From assembly GCF_003634105.1 (NCBI RefSeq), contig NZ_RBIQ01000007.1, positions 1,054,001 to 1,118,000 on the forward strand: DNA of 64,000 nucleotides, read 5' to 3'. Positions 45,958-55,815 of this stretch are shown piece after piece. The stretch's first letter is position 1. Each line of letters opens with the position of its first letter. Below the pieces are notes generated by a model that worked only from the letters and a program-made list of their open reading frames with translations, had not been told where the DNA came from and did not search any database. Source of the DNA: Maribacter vaceletii. GTDB lineage: Bacteria; Bacteroidota; Bacteroidia; Flavobacteriales; Flavobacteriaceae. The position numbers and the translations under genes were made by a program.

Positions 45958-46845
45958 ATGTTATTTAATAAAAGCTTAAAAAACGCGAGTTCATTTTTAC
46001 AGGTAATTATGTTATTATTTTGTTGTCTTATTTCAGGATTTATAATAGCACAGGAAGAGGATAAAGAATGGCAAAATTTATTTAATGGTGAAGATTTAAG
46101 CGGGTGGACAACTAAAATACACCACTATGAAACGGGCGATAATTTTGGAGATACGTTTAGAGTAAAAGACAGTATTTTACAAGTTAGGTATGATAAATAT
46201 GAAGGAGATTATAATGACCGCTTTGGTCATTTATATTATGATACTCCTTATTCTTATTTTCATTTAGAAATGGACTATAGGTTTGTTGGCGATTGGTATT
46301 TGGGTGCGCCAAAACATACAAATTTAAATAGTGGAGTTATGTTTCATTCGCAGGATCCAAGAACAATGCTAAAAGAACAAAATTGGCCAATTTCTGTAGA
46401 AATGCAATTTTTAGCCGAGATAGAAAAAGGAATAGAAAGGCCAACAGGTAATATGTGTTCTCCAGGTACAGACATTGTGTATAATGGAGTTAAAGCCACA
46501 AAGCATTGTATAAAATCTTCTTCTAAAACTTACCCTAAAGGACAATGGGTAAAAGCAGAGCTAATTGTTTTAGGAGATTCTATTGTGAAACATATAATAA
46601 ATGGAGAATTGGTATTAACCTACACAAAACCTACCATAGGAGGTGGGCCAATAAAGGGGTTTGACCCTAAAACAAAAAAAGACGGGAAAGCATTAACGGA
46701 AGGTTTTATTGCCTTACAAAGTGAAGGACAACCATTAGATTTTAAAAATGTAAGAATTAAAAACCTTAAGGGTTGTATGAACCCTAAGGCTAAGAATTAC
46801 AAAAAATACTATATTAAATCGGATGAAGCTTCTTGTGAGTTTTAA
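45958..46845 (+). CDS. DUF1080 (3-keto-disaccharide hydrolase-like) exported protein
   Basis: The 295-residue protein has a signal peptide (about 1-31, ending FIIAQ) and a DUF1080 concanavalin-like domain (about 36-270). It has typical blocks such as NLFNGEDLSGW and the NSGVMFHSQDP segment. DUF1080 proteins bind or hydrolyse sugars, some acting on 3-keto-glycosides; the substrate here is unknown. The C-terminal tail GCMNPKAKNYKKYY...SC resembles the GCTDPxAxNYxP repeat found at the ends of many Bacteroidota exported proteins. It converges with the S41 protease gene, four bases apart. Confidence 0.85.
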   Translation: MLFNKSLKNASSFLQVIMLLFCCLISGFIIAQEEDKEWQNLFNGEDLSGWTTKIHHYETGDNFGDTFRVKDSILQVRYDKYEGDYNDRFGHLYYDTPYSYFHLEMDYRFVGDWYLGAPKHTNLNSGVMFHSQDPRTMLKEQNWPISVEMQFLAEIEKGIERPTGNMCSPGTDIVYNGVKATKHCIKSSSKTYPKGQWVKAELIVLGDSIVKHIINGELVLTYTKPTIGGGPIKGFDPKTKKDGKALTEGFIALQSEGQPLDFKNVRIKNLKGCMNPKAKNYKKYYIKSDEASCEF

Positions 46846-46849
46846 ATTA

Positions 46850-48478
46850 CTACCTTAAAATAGAATTATATTTTTCATTGGCATTTAATAACTCTGTAGC
46901 AGCAAGAATGGCTTCATCCTTTTGCAAATAGTAGTTATAAAGTCCTTCTCTATAGAAGTAACGTTTTACAATTTCGTCCTCTAGGTTCTTTTGTATTTCT
47001 TTTTGGAAGGTGTCTAGCGCGTTAAGTTTACTTTTTTCCATTTCGGCTAATAAGTTCTTATACCCTTCTTGCACATTAGAACCATAAATTTCTTTATCTT
47101 CAGCAGATAAAGCCTCTCTTAAGGCTTTTTGAGATTTAGTTTCAAAAGAGAAATCGCTATTAGAAACAAAGTGTTTAAAAACCTCAAAATCATTATTTGT
47201 AAAAGAAAATTTTGATACATCTTCTACTTTGTTTTTATAACTATATTCTGTAGCATAATCAAAAATAGTATGGCTAGCTAATAAGGCTTTTGTTAAGTCG
47301 TTCGTTTTTGCTGCTTCAATTTCTATATCTGGTAAAACGCCACCACCATCTTGTACTTTACGACCGTTTCGGGTTTTAAAATCATTAAATTCCGTGTTTC
47401 TAACCGCATTTCCGCTATCATCTCTATTCCAATAGTCTAATGCTTGTATACATCTTCCAGAGGCCGTGTAATAACGAGATATGGTCACTTTAAGCTGTGT
47501 TCCATAGGTAAGTTTCATTGGGCGCTGTACCAAGCCTTTTCCAAAGCTTCTGGCTCCCATAATAACGGCTCTATCTAAATCTTGTAAACTACCAGAAACA
47601 ATTTCGCTAGCAGAAGCACTTCTGCCATTTACAAGTACTACTAGTGGTATTTCTGTATCTACCGCTTTGTTTTTAGTTTTATATTCTCTATTGAATTTTT
47701 TTACTTTAGATTTTGTAGTAACAATTAGCTCTCCTTTAGAAACAAATAAATTAGTAACATTTATAGCTTCAGAAAGTAATCCACCTGGATTACCTCTTAA
47801 ATCTAGGATTATTTTTTCTGCTCCTTTTTCTTTTAAATCTTTTAATGCCTCTTTTGTTTGGTCTGATGCTTTAGCATTAAATTTAGAAAGAACAATATAC
47901 CCTGTTTTGGCATCTACCATTTTATAAAAAGGAACAGCATCTACTTCAATACCTTCTCTTTTAATCGTAGTTGTTTTGGTTTCTCCTTGTCTTTTGTAAG
48001 TTACCGTTACAGAAGTACCATTAGCGCCTTTTAATAATTCACTCGCATTATCATCAAAATCGGCAACATTTATTTCTCCAATTTTTATTATTTCGTCACC
48101 AGCTTTTAAACCAGCCTTATCTGCGGGGTAGTCTTTGTATGGTTCTACTATTAGTAACTTATCTTTATAAGAACGCACTAAAGAGCCAATTCCAGAGTAT
48201 TCACCAGCATTGTTAATTTTATATGCTTCTACATCTTGTTCATTTAAAAATTTGGTATAAGGGTCTAAACCCTCTAGCATATTTTTAATAGCAGTATCCA
48301 TTAATTCTGCAGGGTTGGTTTCATCTACATAATTCATGTTTAGCTCTTTAAAAAGCGTTGTAAATATTTCTATTTGTTTCGCTATTTCAAAAAAATCACT
48401 TTTAAAACTAGAGCTGGCAATAAGAATTACTATTGCTGCGAACGGAATTAAAATCTTTTTCTTAACCAATTTATGCAT
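46850..48478 (-). CDS. S41 family C-terminal processing peptidase
   Basis: I chose the ATG at 48478 (MHKLVKKKIL), giving 542 residues and an 8-base overlap with rnpA; earlier in-frame starts (48490, 48526) overlap rnpA more. An N-terminal membrane segment or signal is followed by a helical region, a PDZ domain (GIGSLVRSYKDKLLIVEPY through AGDEIIKIGEIN) and the S41 catalytic domain. The nucleophile region is NGRSASASEIVSG and the lysine is in ARSFGKGLVQ. The protein probably acts in the periplasm on C-termini of exported proteins. A C-terminal helical extension (about 400-542) is present. Confidence 0.92.
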   Translation of the reverse strand: MHKLVKKKILIPFAAIVILIASSSFKSDFFEIAKQIEIFTTLFKELNMNYVDETNPAELMDTAIKNMLEGLDPYTKFLNEQDVEAYKINNAGEYSGIGSLVRSYKDKLLIVEPYKDYPADKAGLKAGDEIIKIGEINVADFDDNASELLKGANGTSVTVTYKRQGETKTTTIKREGIEVDAVPFYKMVDAKTGYIVLSKFNAKASDQTKEALKDLKEKGAEKIILDLRGNPGGLLSEAINVTNLFVSKGELIVTTKSKVKKFNREYKTKNKAVDTEIPLVVLVNGRSASASEIVSGSLQDLDRAVIMGARSFGKGLVQRPMKLTYGTQLKVTISRYYTASGRCIQALDYWNRDDSGNAVRNTEFNDFKTRNGRKVQDGGGVLPDIEIEAAKTNDLTKALLASHTIFDYATEYSYKNKVEDVSKFSFTNNDFEVFKHFVSNSDFSFETKSQKALREALSAEDKEIYGSNVQEGYKNLLAEMEKSKLNALDTFQKEIQKNLEDEIVKRYFYREGLYNYYLQKDEAILAATELLNANEKYNSILR

Positions 48479-48845
48479 TTGTTTTGGCATTAAATTTTTG
48501 AAATAAATAGTGCAATTGTTTTTCAATCACAGCGTAGGTTGGCATTTCTTTACCAATGTATAAAATTAAAAACGCATAGCTTTTTTCGGTATTGCCCAAA
48601 ACTATGGTTTTATTAAGTCTATAAGCTTCTCTAAGTAAGCGTTTTATACGGTTTCTTTTTACAGCACTTTTAAATTTTTTTTTAGAAACCGCCACTCCTG
48701 TTTGTACTTTTATTTGGTCTGGAAGGGCAGTTTCTAAATAGATTAGTTTTAAAGGAAAACTAGTAACATTTTTGCCTTCAACGAACAGTTGCTCAATGCG
48801 CTTTTTGCTTTTTAGTTTTTCTTTTTTAGGATAAGACAAGTTCAT
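48471..48845 (-). CDS. rnpA: Ribonuclease P protein component
   Basis: The 124-residue basic protein is the protein subunit of RNase P, which matures tRNA 5' ends. The signature KSAVKRNRIKRLLREAYR (residues 57-74) is the RNR motif that contacts the RNA. Its length agrees with the family. It overlaps the S41 protease gene by eight bases. No rpmH gene lies next to it; the 50 bases upstream of its start hold only the end of the M1 peptidase gene. This differs from the usual rpmH-rnpA order but is common in Flavobacteriia. Confidence 0.95.
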   Translation of the reverse strand: MNLSYPKKEKLKSKKRIEQLFVEGKNVTSFPLKLIYLETALPDQIKVQTGVAVSKKKFKSAVKRNRIKRLLREAYRLNKTIVLGNTEKSYAFLILYIGKEMPTYAVIEKQLHYLFQKFNAKTNA

Positions 48846-48895
48846 GTATAGAGTACTTTTTTATATTTAGTAGGTCTTATCAATATTATAATTTT

Positions 48896-50749
48896 TTAAT
48901 TACTTGTATTCCAAACATTATTAGAGCGGTCTACATCTGCCATTAATTGGGAACTATCTAAAACAATAGATTGTATGGTGTGTATTGGTTTTTCTATCAC
49001 AAAATCATAGGTAGAAAAAGCCCAGGGCCAATCTGTTAAAATAGTTGCATTAATTTTATTTTTTTCACCACGCATCATTCGTAATGCGGTATAAAAAGTT
49101 TCTTTTGTACCATCTTTATAAGTCACTAGAACTTCTTGAGGCATTGGCATTAGACCAATACGCTCTAGTGTAACTTTTGTATTTTCTCCTTCTTCTATTA
49201 CTTTTTTAACTCCGTAATCTATAGTGTTGGTGGTTTGGGTCCAATCTGTTAAATACCAATCTAACTCTAAACCTGTTACCTTTTCTGCGGTACGCTTTAT
49301 ATCATTTGGCAAAGGGTGTTTAAATTTAAAATCGGAATAATATTTTTTTATAGTTTCTTGTAGTTTTTCTTCTCCGATTATATATCCTAATTGTGCTAAA
49401 AATATAGAACCTTTACTATAAGCAGCAATACTATACGGCATATTAGAATCATAACGGTCTGCATGGGTTGTTTGTGGTTGCTCTAAACCAGATTTAACTA
49501 GATAGTAGTATCCTTTATAAGACCTTTCTAATGGGTTTTCTTTTTTTGGTCCAACAACATCGTTCATACACAGGGTTGATATGTAGGTTGTAAAACCTTC
49601 GTCCATCCATGCGTGTTTAGCTTCGTTAGAGGCAAGAATATGTTGAAACCATGCATGTGCCATTTCATGAGCAGTAGTACCAGCAAGACTCCCAAACTTT
49701 TTTCCACCAGCAATTAGGGTGCTCATAGCATATTCCATACCACCATCGCCGCCTTGAATAATAGAATATTGGTCATAAGGATATTTGCCAATATGTTTGC
49801 TAAAATATTGCATCATTTCAGCAGCTTTAGGCTGTACTTTTTTCCAGTTTTCAGCTGTTTCTGTATCATTGTCCTGGTATAAAAAATGTAACATTGGACC
49901 ATTTTCTACCTGTAAAGTGTCATGAATATAATCAGGATCAGCTGCCCACATAAAATCATGCACTTTAGGAGCTATAAAATGCCATGTTAGTGTTTTGCCT
50001 TTTTGTTTTTTTACCTTAGTACCAGGAGTTTCATACCCATGACCAATTTGGTTAGGGTTTTGTAAATATCCTGTACCTCCTACCGTATAATTTTTATCTA
50101 GGGTAAGTTTTACATCAAAATTACCCCAAACTCCTTGAAATTCTCTTGCTATGTATGGGTCAGCGTGCCAGCCTTCAAAATCGTACTCTGCTAGTTTAGG
50201 ATACCATTGGCTCATAGAAAGAGCAATACCATCTTTACTATTACGCCCAGAACGTCTAATTTGTAAAGGAACCTGCCCTTTAAAAACCATTTCTAAAGTG
50301 GTTTTTTCTCCAGAAGCAATAGGTTTTGCTAATTGTACTTCTAAAACGGTACCCGCTTCAGAAAAAGTAACTTTTTTCCCGTCTTGTTTTAAAGAAGTGG
50401 CATGTAAAAAACCTATTTCAGATTCTGATAAAGGAGCAATTCTACTCGTTTTTTCTTCGGTTACCATTCTTCCGTCAGGATCTTTAATACTTTGCAGCCT
50501 TGCATCCATTTCACTTCCTGGTTGAAAAGCATTAAAATATAAGTGATAGTAAACTTTAGAAATTTCGTCTGGGGAGTTATTGGTATAAACTAAGGATTGT
50601 GTACCAGAAAACTGGTATGTTTTTACATCTACAGAAACATCCATAGTATAATCTACATGTTGTTGCCAATAGCTTGTATTGTTTTGCGCAAAAAGAGAAC
50701 TTGTAATACCAAGTACTAGTAGCGCACAAAAAGGGAGAATATGTTTCAT
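48896..50749 (-). CDS. M1 family zinc metallopeptidase (aminopeptidase)
   Basis: The 617-residue protein has a signal peptide (about 1-22, ending LFAQ) and the M1 fold. Zinc ligands and catalytic residues are visible: H361, E362 and H365 in HEMAHAWF and E384 in WMDEGFTT, 18 residues further on. The GGMEYAMST motif (337-345) is the exopeptidase-type substrate site. The protein is likely an exported aminopeptidase in the periplasm or outside the cell. It lies between the S8 peptidase and rnpA on the minus strand, separated from the S8 gene by a terminator. Confidence 0.93.
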   Translation of the reverse strand: MKHILPFCALLVLGITSSLFAQNNTSYWQQHVDYTMDVSVDVKTYQFSGTQSLVYTNNSPDEISKVYYHLYFNAFQPGSEMDARLQSIKDPDGRMVTEEKTSRIAPLSESEIGFLHATSLKQDGKKVTFSEAGTVLEVQLAKPIASGEKTTLEMVFKGQVPLQIRRSGRNSKDGIALSMSQWYPKLAEYDFEGWHADPYIAREFQGVWGNFDVKLTLDKNYTVGGTGYLQNPNQIGHGYETPGTKVKKQKGKTLTWHFIAPKVHDFMWAADPDYIHDTLQVENGPMLHFLYQDNDTETAENWKKVQPKAAEMMQYFSKHIGKYPYDQYSIIQGGDGGMEYAMSTLIAGGKKFGSLAGTTAHEMAHAWFQHILASNEAKHAWMDEGFTTYISTLCMNDVVGPKKENPLERSYKGYYYLVKSGLEQPQTTHADRYDSNMPYSIAAYSKGSIFLAQLGYIIGEEKLQETIKKYYSDFKFKHPLPNDIKRTAEKVTGLELDWYLTDWTQTTNTIDYGVKKVIEEGENTKVTLERIGLMPMPQEVLVTYKDGTKETFYTALRMMRGEKNKINATILTDWPWAFSTYDFVIEKPIHTIQSIVLDSSQLMADVDRSNNVWNTSN

Positions 50750-50771
50750 TGTTTTTATTTTTTTTAGTCTT

Positions 50772-50814
50772 AAAAAAAATGCCTTAACAACCTTATAATT
50801 TAAGGAGTTAAGGC
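50772..50814 (-). terminator. Rho-independent terminator after the S8 peptidase gene
   Basis: On the minus strand a long hairpin (GCCTTAAC with GTTAAGGC outside, CCTTA with TAAGG inside, 50781-50814) is followed by a run of eight T (50772-50779). It lies 14 bases after the S8 stop codon. Confidence 0.85.
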
Positions 50815-50827
50815 GTGTATTATGAAT

Positions 50828-52462
50828 TTATAACTGTGTTTTTCCTGTAGAAACATTCTTTGCCATTAGTAATGCGTTATATGCATTTACTATTTTCCCA
50901 GATTTAGAAACTTTATCTAAAGTACTACTGTTTGCATTATCTCCGCCAAGTATAACTTTAGCATGTGGCGCTAAACCAGACTGCATAATTATTTGTTTTA
51001 CTTGCGTAGCTTTTAATGTTGGATATTGCGACATAATAAGTGCCGCAACACCTGCTACAGCAGGAGCAGCCATAGAAGTTCCTCCCATAGATTTATATTT
51101 GTTACCAGGAACGGTAGAATATATTGCAGCGCCAGGGGCAAATACATCTACATTTTGTACACCATAGTTAGAAAAAGGGGCCACCATTTCTGAACCATAT
51201 TTTTCTGCTAAAGCACCAACAGTAATTACATTATTGGCTATTTCTGAACCAGAATAGTTATTATGGTCATTAGGGAAATTTGGATTGTTGGAATCATCTA
51301 TATTATGACCATCATTTCCTGCGGCATGAACAATTAAAACATTTTTAGAAGCAGCATATTTAATTGCTTCATATACCCATTCTGCTTTTGGTGAAAATGA
51401 TTTTCCAAAGCTACAGTTAATAATTTTTGCGCCATTATCTACTGCATAACGTATTCCTAATGCAATATCTTTATCGTATTCATCGCCATTAGGTACGGCT
51501 CTTATGCTCATAATTGCAACATTATTTGCTACACCATTAGCTCCTTTACCATTGTTACGCTCTGCTCCAATAATACCCGCTACGTGTGTACCGTGACTTT
51601 CATCGTCTACTCTATTTTGAGGATTTCCATTGCCATAACCCAGGTCTTTTAAATCATAAGGATTATCGCCAACATCTTTACGGCCATTAAAGTCTTTATT
51701 TAGATTATAATTGGCGCTTTCTGTAAAATGTGTAATTCCGCCATTAAGTTCTTCTATAACTTCTGGGATAGTATCTGCATAGTTTAACATTTGCATTAAA
51801 ACAGCAACATTTTGCTGCATAGCCTGATCTTCTGTTTTTATACCTACTAAATCTTTTTTGGTATAAGAATCTTTTCCTAAAAGTTTTTTTACAGCGGCGT
51901 CTGACCCTTTTACTTGTTGTAAAATTTGTTCGTATTGCTGCTTATTTTGTAATGCTTCTGGGTATTTTTTATCTATTTCTGCTTGTGCTTTTGCAAGCAT
52001 TTCTGGTGTTCCTATATTTAATCGTAACATACGAGCAAATTCTAATTGCTCATTATAAGATTCTCCTAAGAAATTATATCCATGTATATCATCTACATAC
52101 CCATTGTTATCATCATCTTTTCCATTACCTGCTTTTTCTTTGGTGTTTGTCCAAAGCACGCCATCTAAATCCTCATGTTTTAAGTCCATTCCAGAATCTA
52201 AAACAGCTACAATAACTTTTTTTCCTTTTTTGTTATGAATAAGCTCTTTATAGGCTTTATCTACACTCATTCCAGGAATAGTATCTGTAACTAAATCTAA
52301 ATGCCCCCAATTTTGTTTTTCTTTTTCAGTAAGATCTGCTATTTTAAGTGGTGTTTTATCTATGTTTTCTACAGGAGTGGTTACTAGATTGGTTGCACCG
52401 CAACCCATTAATAAAAGAGCAGAAGCTAATCCTGCAAATGGTTTAGAAATTTTAATAGTCAT
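50828..52462 (-). CDS. S8 family serine peptidase (subtilisin-like) lipoprotein
   Basis: The 544-residue protein has a lipobox (LLLMGC, C21), so it should be lipid-anchored. The catalytic triad is visible: D89 in VAVLDSG, H290 in SHGTHVAG and S463 in GTSMAAP, with the oxyanion asparagine N383 in AAGNDG. The Asp and His are about 200 residues apart, far more than in subtilisin (about 32), because of a helical, Gln/Lys-rich insertion (about 130-250). The frame is intact. Substrates are unknown; it may degrade or process proteins at the cell surface. A terminator separates it from the M1 peptidase gene. Confidence 0.93.
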   Translation of the reverse strand: MTIKISKPFAGLASALLLMGCGATNLVTTPVENIDKTPLKIADLTEKEKQNWGHLDLVTDTIPGMSVDKAYKELIHNKKGKKVIVAVLDSGMDLKHEDLDGVLWTNTKEKAGNGKDDDNNGYVDDIHGYNFLGESYNEQLEFARMLRLNIGTPEMLAKAQAEIDKKYPEALQNKQQYEQILQQVKGSDAAVKKLLGKDSYTKKDLVGIKTEDQAMQQNVAVLMQMLNYADTIPEVIEELNGGITHFTESANYNLNKDFNGRKDVGDNPYDLKDLGYGNGNPQNRVDDESHGTHVAGIIGAERNNGKGANGVANNVAIMSIRAVPNGDEYDKDIALGIRYAVDNGAKIINCSFGKSFSPKAEWVYEAIKYAASKNVLIVHAAGNDGHNIDDSNNPNFPNDHNNYSGSEIANNVITVGALAEKYGSEMVAPFSNYGVQNVDVFAPGAAIYSTVPGNKYKSMGGTSMAAPAVAGVAALIMSQYPTLKATQVKQIIMQSGLAPHAKVILGGDNANSSTLDKVSKSGKIVNAYNALLMAKNVSTGKTQL

Positions 52463-52498
52463 ATAAAATTTATTTGTTATAATTTAAAATGTTTTAGC

Positions 52499-53359
52499 TT
52501 AATTAAAATAATCATTAAAAGTATAAGTGTTTTTTAATCTCACCCCTTTTTCTGTAGTTTTTAAAGAACACATTTGGTTATGCGCATCATGTTCAAAAAA
52601 CAAGAGATACTCTTTATCTACTGCATTCTTCAAAAATACTTCTTTTTCTGTTAAAGTTAGTAGTGGTCTAGTATCATAACCCATTACGTATGGTACAGGT
52701 AAGTGGCCAACAGTAGCTATTAAATCTGCTGTAAAAACAAGGGTTTTTCCTTGATAATTTATGTGTGGAAGCATTTGTTTTTCGGTATGACCATCAACAA
52801 ATAGTATTCCAAAACCTAGTTCTGATTCTTTTATGAAAGAACTTTCTCCTCGTTCTATAAATTTTAATTGACCACTTTCTTGCATTGGTAATAGGTTTTC
52901 TTTTAAGAAAGATGCTTTTTCCCTCACATTTGGTTGGGTGGCCCATTTCCAATGTTCTTCATTAGTCCAAAAAGTTGCATTTTTAAAAGCAGGCTCATAA
53001 GCAGTATGGTTATTGTTCCACTGTACACTTCCACCGCAATGGTCAAAATGTAAATGGGTCATAAAAACATCGGTAATATCATCTCTATGAAAACCAGCTT
53101 TTTTTAAAGAATTATCTAAAGTGTGGTCTCCCCATTGGTAATAGTAATTAAAGAATTTATCGGACTGTTTGTTACCCATTCCGGTATCAATCAATATTAA
53201 TTTTTCTCCATCTTCAATTAATAAACATCTGGCAGCAATATCAATCATATTATTAGCATCTGCAGGATTAGTTCTTTGCCAAATGGTTTTAGGTACAACG
53301 CCAAACATTGCACCACCATCTAATTTAAAATTACCAGTTTCTATAGGGTGTAGTTTCAT
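52499..53359 (-). CDS. MBL-fold metallo-hydrolase
   Basis: The 286-residue protein has the metallo-beta-lactamase-type metal motif THLHFDHCGG (about residues 106-115), with further metal ligands in the DGHTEKQMLPH segment and the C-terminal FFEHDAH segment. The opening FKLDGGAMFGVVPKTIWQ is that of the N-acyl homoserine lactonase/phnP-like group of hydrolases, but the substrate cannot be told. It lacks a signal peptide, so it is cytoplasmic. It lies 36 bases upstream of the S8 peptidase gene on the same strand. Confidence 0.85.
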   Translation of the reverse strand: MKLHPIETGNFKLDGGAMFGVVPKTIWQRTNPADANNMIDIAARCLLIEDGEKLILIDTGMGNKQSDKFFNYYYQWGDHTLDNSLKKAGFHRDDITDVFMTHLHFDHCGGSVQWNNNHTAYEPAFKNATFWTNEEHWKWATQPNVREKASFLKENLLPMQESGQLKFIERGESSFIKESELGFGILFVDGHTEKQMLPHINYQGKTLVFTADLIATVGHLPVPYVMGYDTRPLLTLTEKEVFLKNAVDKEYLLFFEHDAHNQMCSLKTTEKGVRLKNTYTFNDYFN

Positions 53360-53634
53360 AAAAAATTGAATTTTTGCAAATTAAGAAATATAGAAGGTAA
53401 TTTAAGAATTAGGAGGTTTTATTGGGTGTTTTTTAACAAGTAAAAGGAGGTTTAATTTTTTAATACTTTTATTTCTTCTAAAATGTGAAATTAAATTGAA
53501 AAAAGCGTATTATGGGCTTATTAACAATACATTTACTGGGTTTATAGGATAAAGGTCTATTTATTACATAAAATCTTATAGAAACACATTCTTCTTTTTA
53601 AATTAAATAAAGTAAATTTCCAAAAAATTAAGTA

Positions 53635-55458
53635 ATGGTAGAACTTGCAGGAATTGTTATTTTGGGAATAATTGCGCAATGGGTTGCATGGCGGCTTAAA
53701 TTACCAGCCATTTTGCCACTAATTTTAATAGGTTTATTGGTTGGTCCAATATCTACATTATATACAGAGGATGGTTTAAAATTAATAGAACCTATTTGGA
53801 ATGGTACAAAAGGTCTTTTCCCTGGAGAGGGTTTATATTATTTTGTTTCTTTGGCTATTAGTATTATTCTTTTTGAGGGAGGCTTAACTTTAAAAAGTTC
53901 TGAAATTAAAAATGTAGGGCCTGTAATAACTAAGTTAATTACCCTTGGCTCTATTGTTACATTTTTTGGAGCAGGTTTGGCTGCTCATTATATTTTTAAT
54001 CTAAGTTGGCAAATCTCCTTTCTTTTTTCTGGACTTATAATTGTTACAGGACCTACAGTAATTACCCCAATACTTAGAAATATTCCTTTAAAAAAAGATA
54101 TTTCTGCGGTTCTTAAGTGGGAAGGAATATTAATAGATCCCATTGGAGCTTTAGTAGCTGTTTTAGTTTATGAGTTTATAGTGGTAGGAGAAGGACAAGC
54201 ATTTACAAAAACAGCTTTAATAGAGTTTGGTAAAATATTGTTATTTGGCTTTACTTTTGGTTTTACATTTGCGCATGGTTTAGTTTTTACAATTAAAAAA
54301 AAATTAATTCCACATTATTTACTTAATGTGGTGGCTTTATCCACAGTATTATTAGTTTTTGTTGCTTCGGATTTATTTGCTCATGAATCTGGTCTATTAG
54401 CGGTTGTAGTAATGGGAATGGTAATAGGTAATACAAATTTACCTAACCTAAAAGAGCTGTTATATTTTAAAGAGTCTTTAAGTGTTATTTTAATATCTAT
54501 ATTATTTATTCTATTAGCTGCAAATATTAATATTTCGGACATGGAGTTAATTTTAAACTGGAAAACCCTTGTTCTCTTTGCCATTATAGTTTTTATTATT
54601 AGGCCTCTTGCTGTTTTTTTAAGTGCATATGGTTCTAATTTAAAAATAAATGAAAAGCTCTTTATTGGTTGGGTAGGACCAAGAGGTATTGTAGCAGCAG
54701 GTATAGCGTCTTTATTTGGCTCTAAATTAATAGCAAGGGGAGAGCCTGGGGCAGAATATATAACCCCGCTTGTTTTTATGATTGTATTAGGAACGGTATT
54801 GCTTAATGCAACTACGGCAAGGCTGTTTGCAAAATTGGTAGGCGTATTTTTGGTTAAGTCTGAGGGAATTTTAATTATTGGAGCCTCTAAGGTTTCTAGA
54901 TTAATAGGACAATATTTAGCTAAAAATAACAGGCATGTTGTTCTTATAGATAATAATAAATCTAACATTGACAAATCAAAAAAGCTTGGTTTAGAAGCAA
55001 TAGAAGCTAATATTTTTTCGGATTCGTTAGATGATAATATAGAATTAAATGATATGGGTTATTTAATGGCTCTTACAGGAAACTCTGAAATTAATAAAAT
55101 AGCTATAGATAAGTTTAAAAACCAATTTGGAGAGAATGGTGCTTTTAGGATTGTAAACACAGAAGAAATGAATGATGCTGAAAACAACCCAAGAGAAGGA
55201 CTTTTTTCCCATTCCGATGATTTTATAAAACTAACAGAAGCTGCACGAAAGTATCCTAGTATAAATGAAATAGAAATAGAAAGCCCTGAACACTATTTAA
55301 AGCTAATAGAAATAACAAAAACAGACGAACATATAGTGCCTATCTTTATAAAAAACTTAGAAGATACTATTGAGATTATATCTTTTTATGGCAAAGAAAA
55401 AGAAGAAATAACAAAGGGCTGTAAATTGGTTTATTTAGGAAAACAGTTTTCTTTATAA
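53635..55458 (+). CDS. CPA1/NhaP-type cation:proton antiporter with RCK/TrkA-N domain
   Basis: The 607-residue protein has about 12 membrane segments over the first 400 residues, with family blocks FEGGLTLK, ITGPTVITPILR-like TGPTVITPIL and a WVGPRGIVAAG signature. A C-terminal nucleotide-binding RCK/TrkA-N-type domain starts near residue 418 (ILIIGASKVSRLIGQYLAKN), with a somewhat degenerate Gly pattern. It probably exchanges Na+ or K+ for H+ and is regulated by the RCK domain. It stands alone upstream of a small convergent gene. Confidence 0.88.
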   Translation: MVELAGIVILGIIAQWVAWRLKLPAILPLILIGLLVGPISTLYTEDGLKLIEPIWNGTKGLFPGEGLYYFVSLAISIILFEGGLTLKSSEIKNVGPVITKLITLGSIVTFFGAGLAAHYIFNLSWQISFLFSGLIIVTGPTVITPILRNIPLKKDISAVLKWEGILIDPIGALVAVLVYEFIVVGEGQAFTKTALIEFGKILLFGFTFGFTFAHGLVFTIKKKLIPHYLLNVVALSTVLLVFVASDLFAHESGLLAVVVMGMVIGNTNLPNLKELLYFKESLSVILISILFILLAANINISDMELILNWKTLVLFAIIVFIIRPLAVFLSAYGSNLKINEKLFIGWVGPRGIVAAGIASLFGSKLIARGEPGAEYITPLVFMIVLGTVLLNATTARLFAKLVGVFLVKSEGILIIGASKVSRLIGQYLAKNNRHVVLIDNNKSNIDKSKKLGLEAIEANIFSDSLDDNIELNDMGYLMALTGNSEINKIAIDKFKNQFGENGAFRIVNTEEMNDAENNPREGLFSHSDDFIKLTEAARKYPSINEIEIESPEHYLKLIEITKTDEHIVPIFIKNLEDTIEIISFYGKEKEEITKGCKLVYLGKQFSL

Positions 55459-55461
55459 GTA

Positions 55462-55692
55462 CTAAGAAAAAGGCTTGGCTTTATTAATAGTAACGGTAAT
55501 ATCTTCTTCTTTAATAGGATAGTTTTCTCCAGCTATCATTTCAAAAAAATGAACAGAAGATTCTCTTTTAATTTTATTGATTAACATAGATTCATCTATG
55601 TCTCCGCTTTCTTGTCTCCAAGTAAAAATAGAGTTTTCTTCTACTTGAATAATACTGTGTTTAGCAGTATATAGTGTAATGTATAATGTCAT
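55462..55692 (-). CDS. Small hypothetical protein, 76 aa
   Basis: A short protein of 76 residues (MTLYITLYTAKHSIIQVEEN...) with no signal peptide, no membrane segment and no motif I recognise. The sequence looks coding (mixed beta/alpha pattern, mainly charged and hydrophobic residues alternating). Its stop is three bases from that of the antiporter on the other strand. It lies 158 bases downstream of lepA, past a terminator, so it is probably expressed from its own promoter. Confidence 0.55.
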   Translation of the reverse strand: MTLYITLYTAKHSIIQVEENSIFTWRQESGDIDESMLINKIKRESSVHFFEMIAGENYPIKEEDITVTINKAKPFS

Positions 55693-55815
55693 TTGTCGGG
55701 GAAATTTTGGAAAACAAAAGTAGGAAGAATAACTAGTATTTTTTATTGGTATGTGTAATTTTTTTTAAATACAATTTAGGAAAGATATTACTTCTTTTAG
55801 GAAACTATTGTTTAC

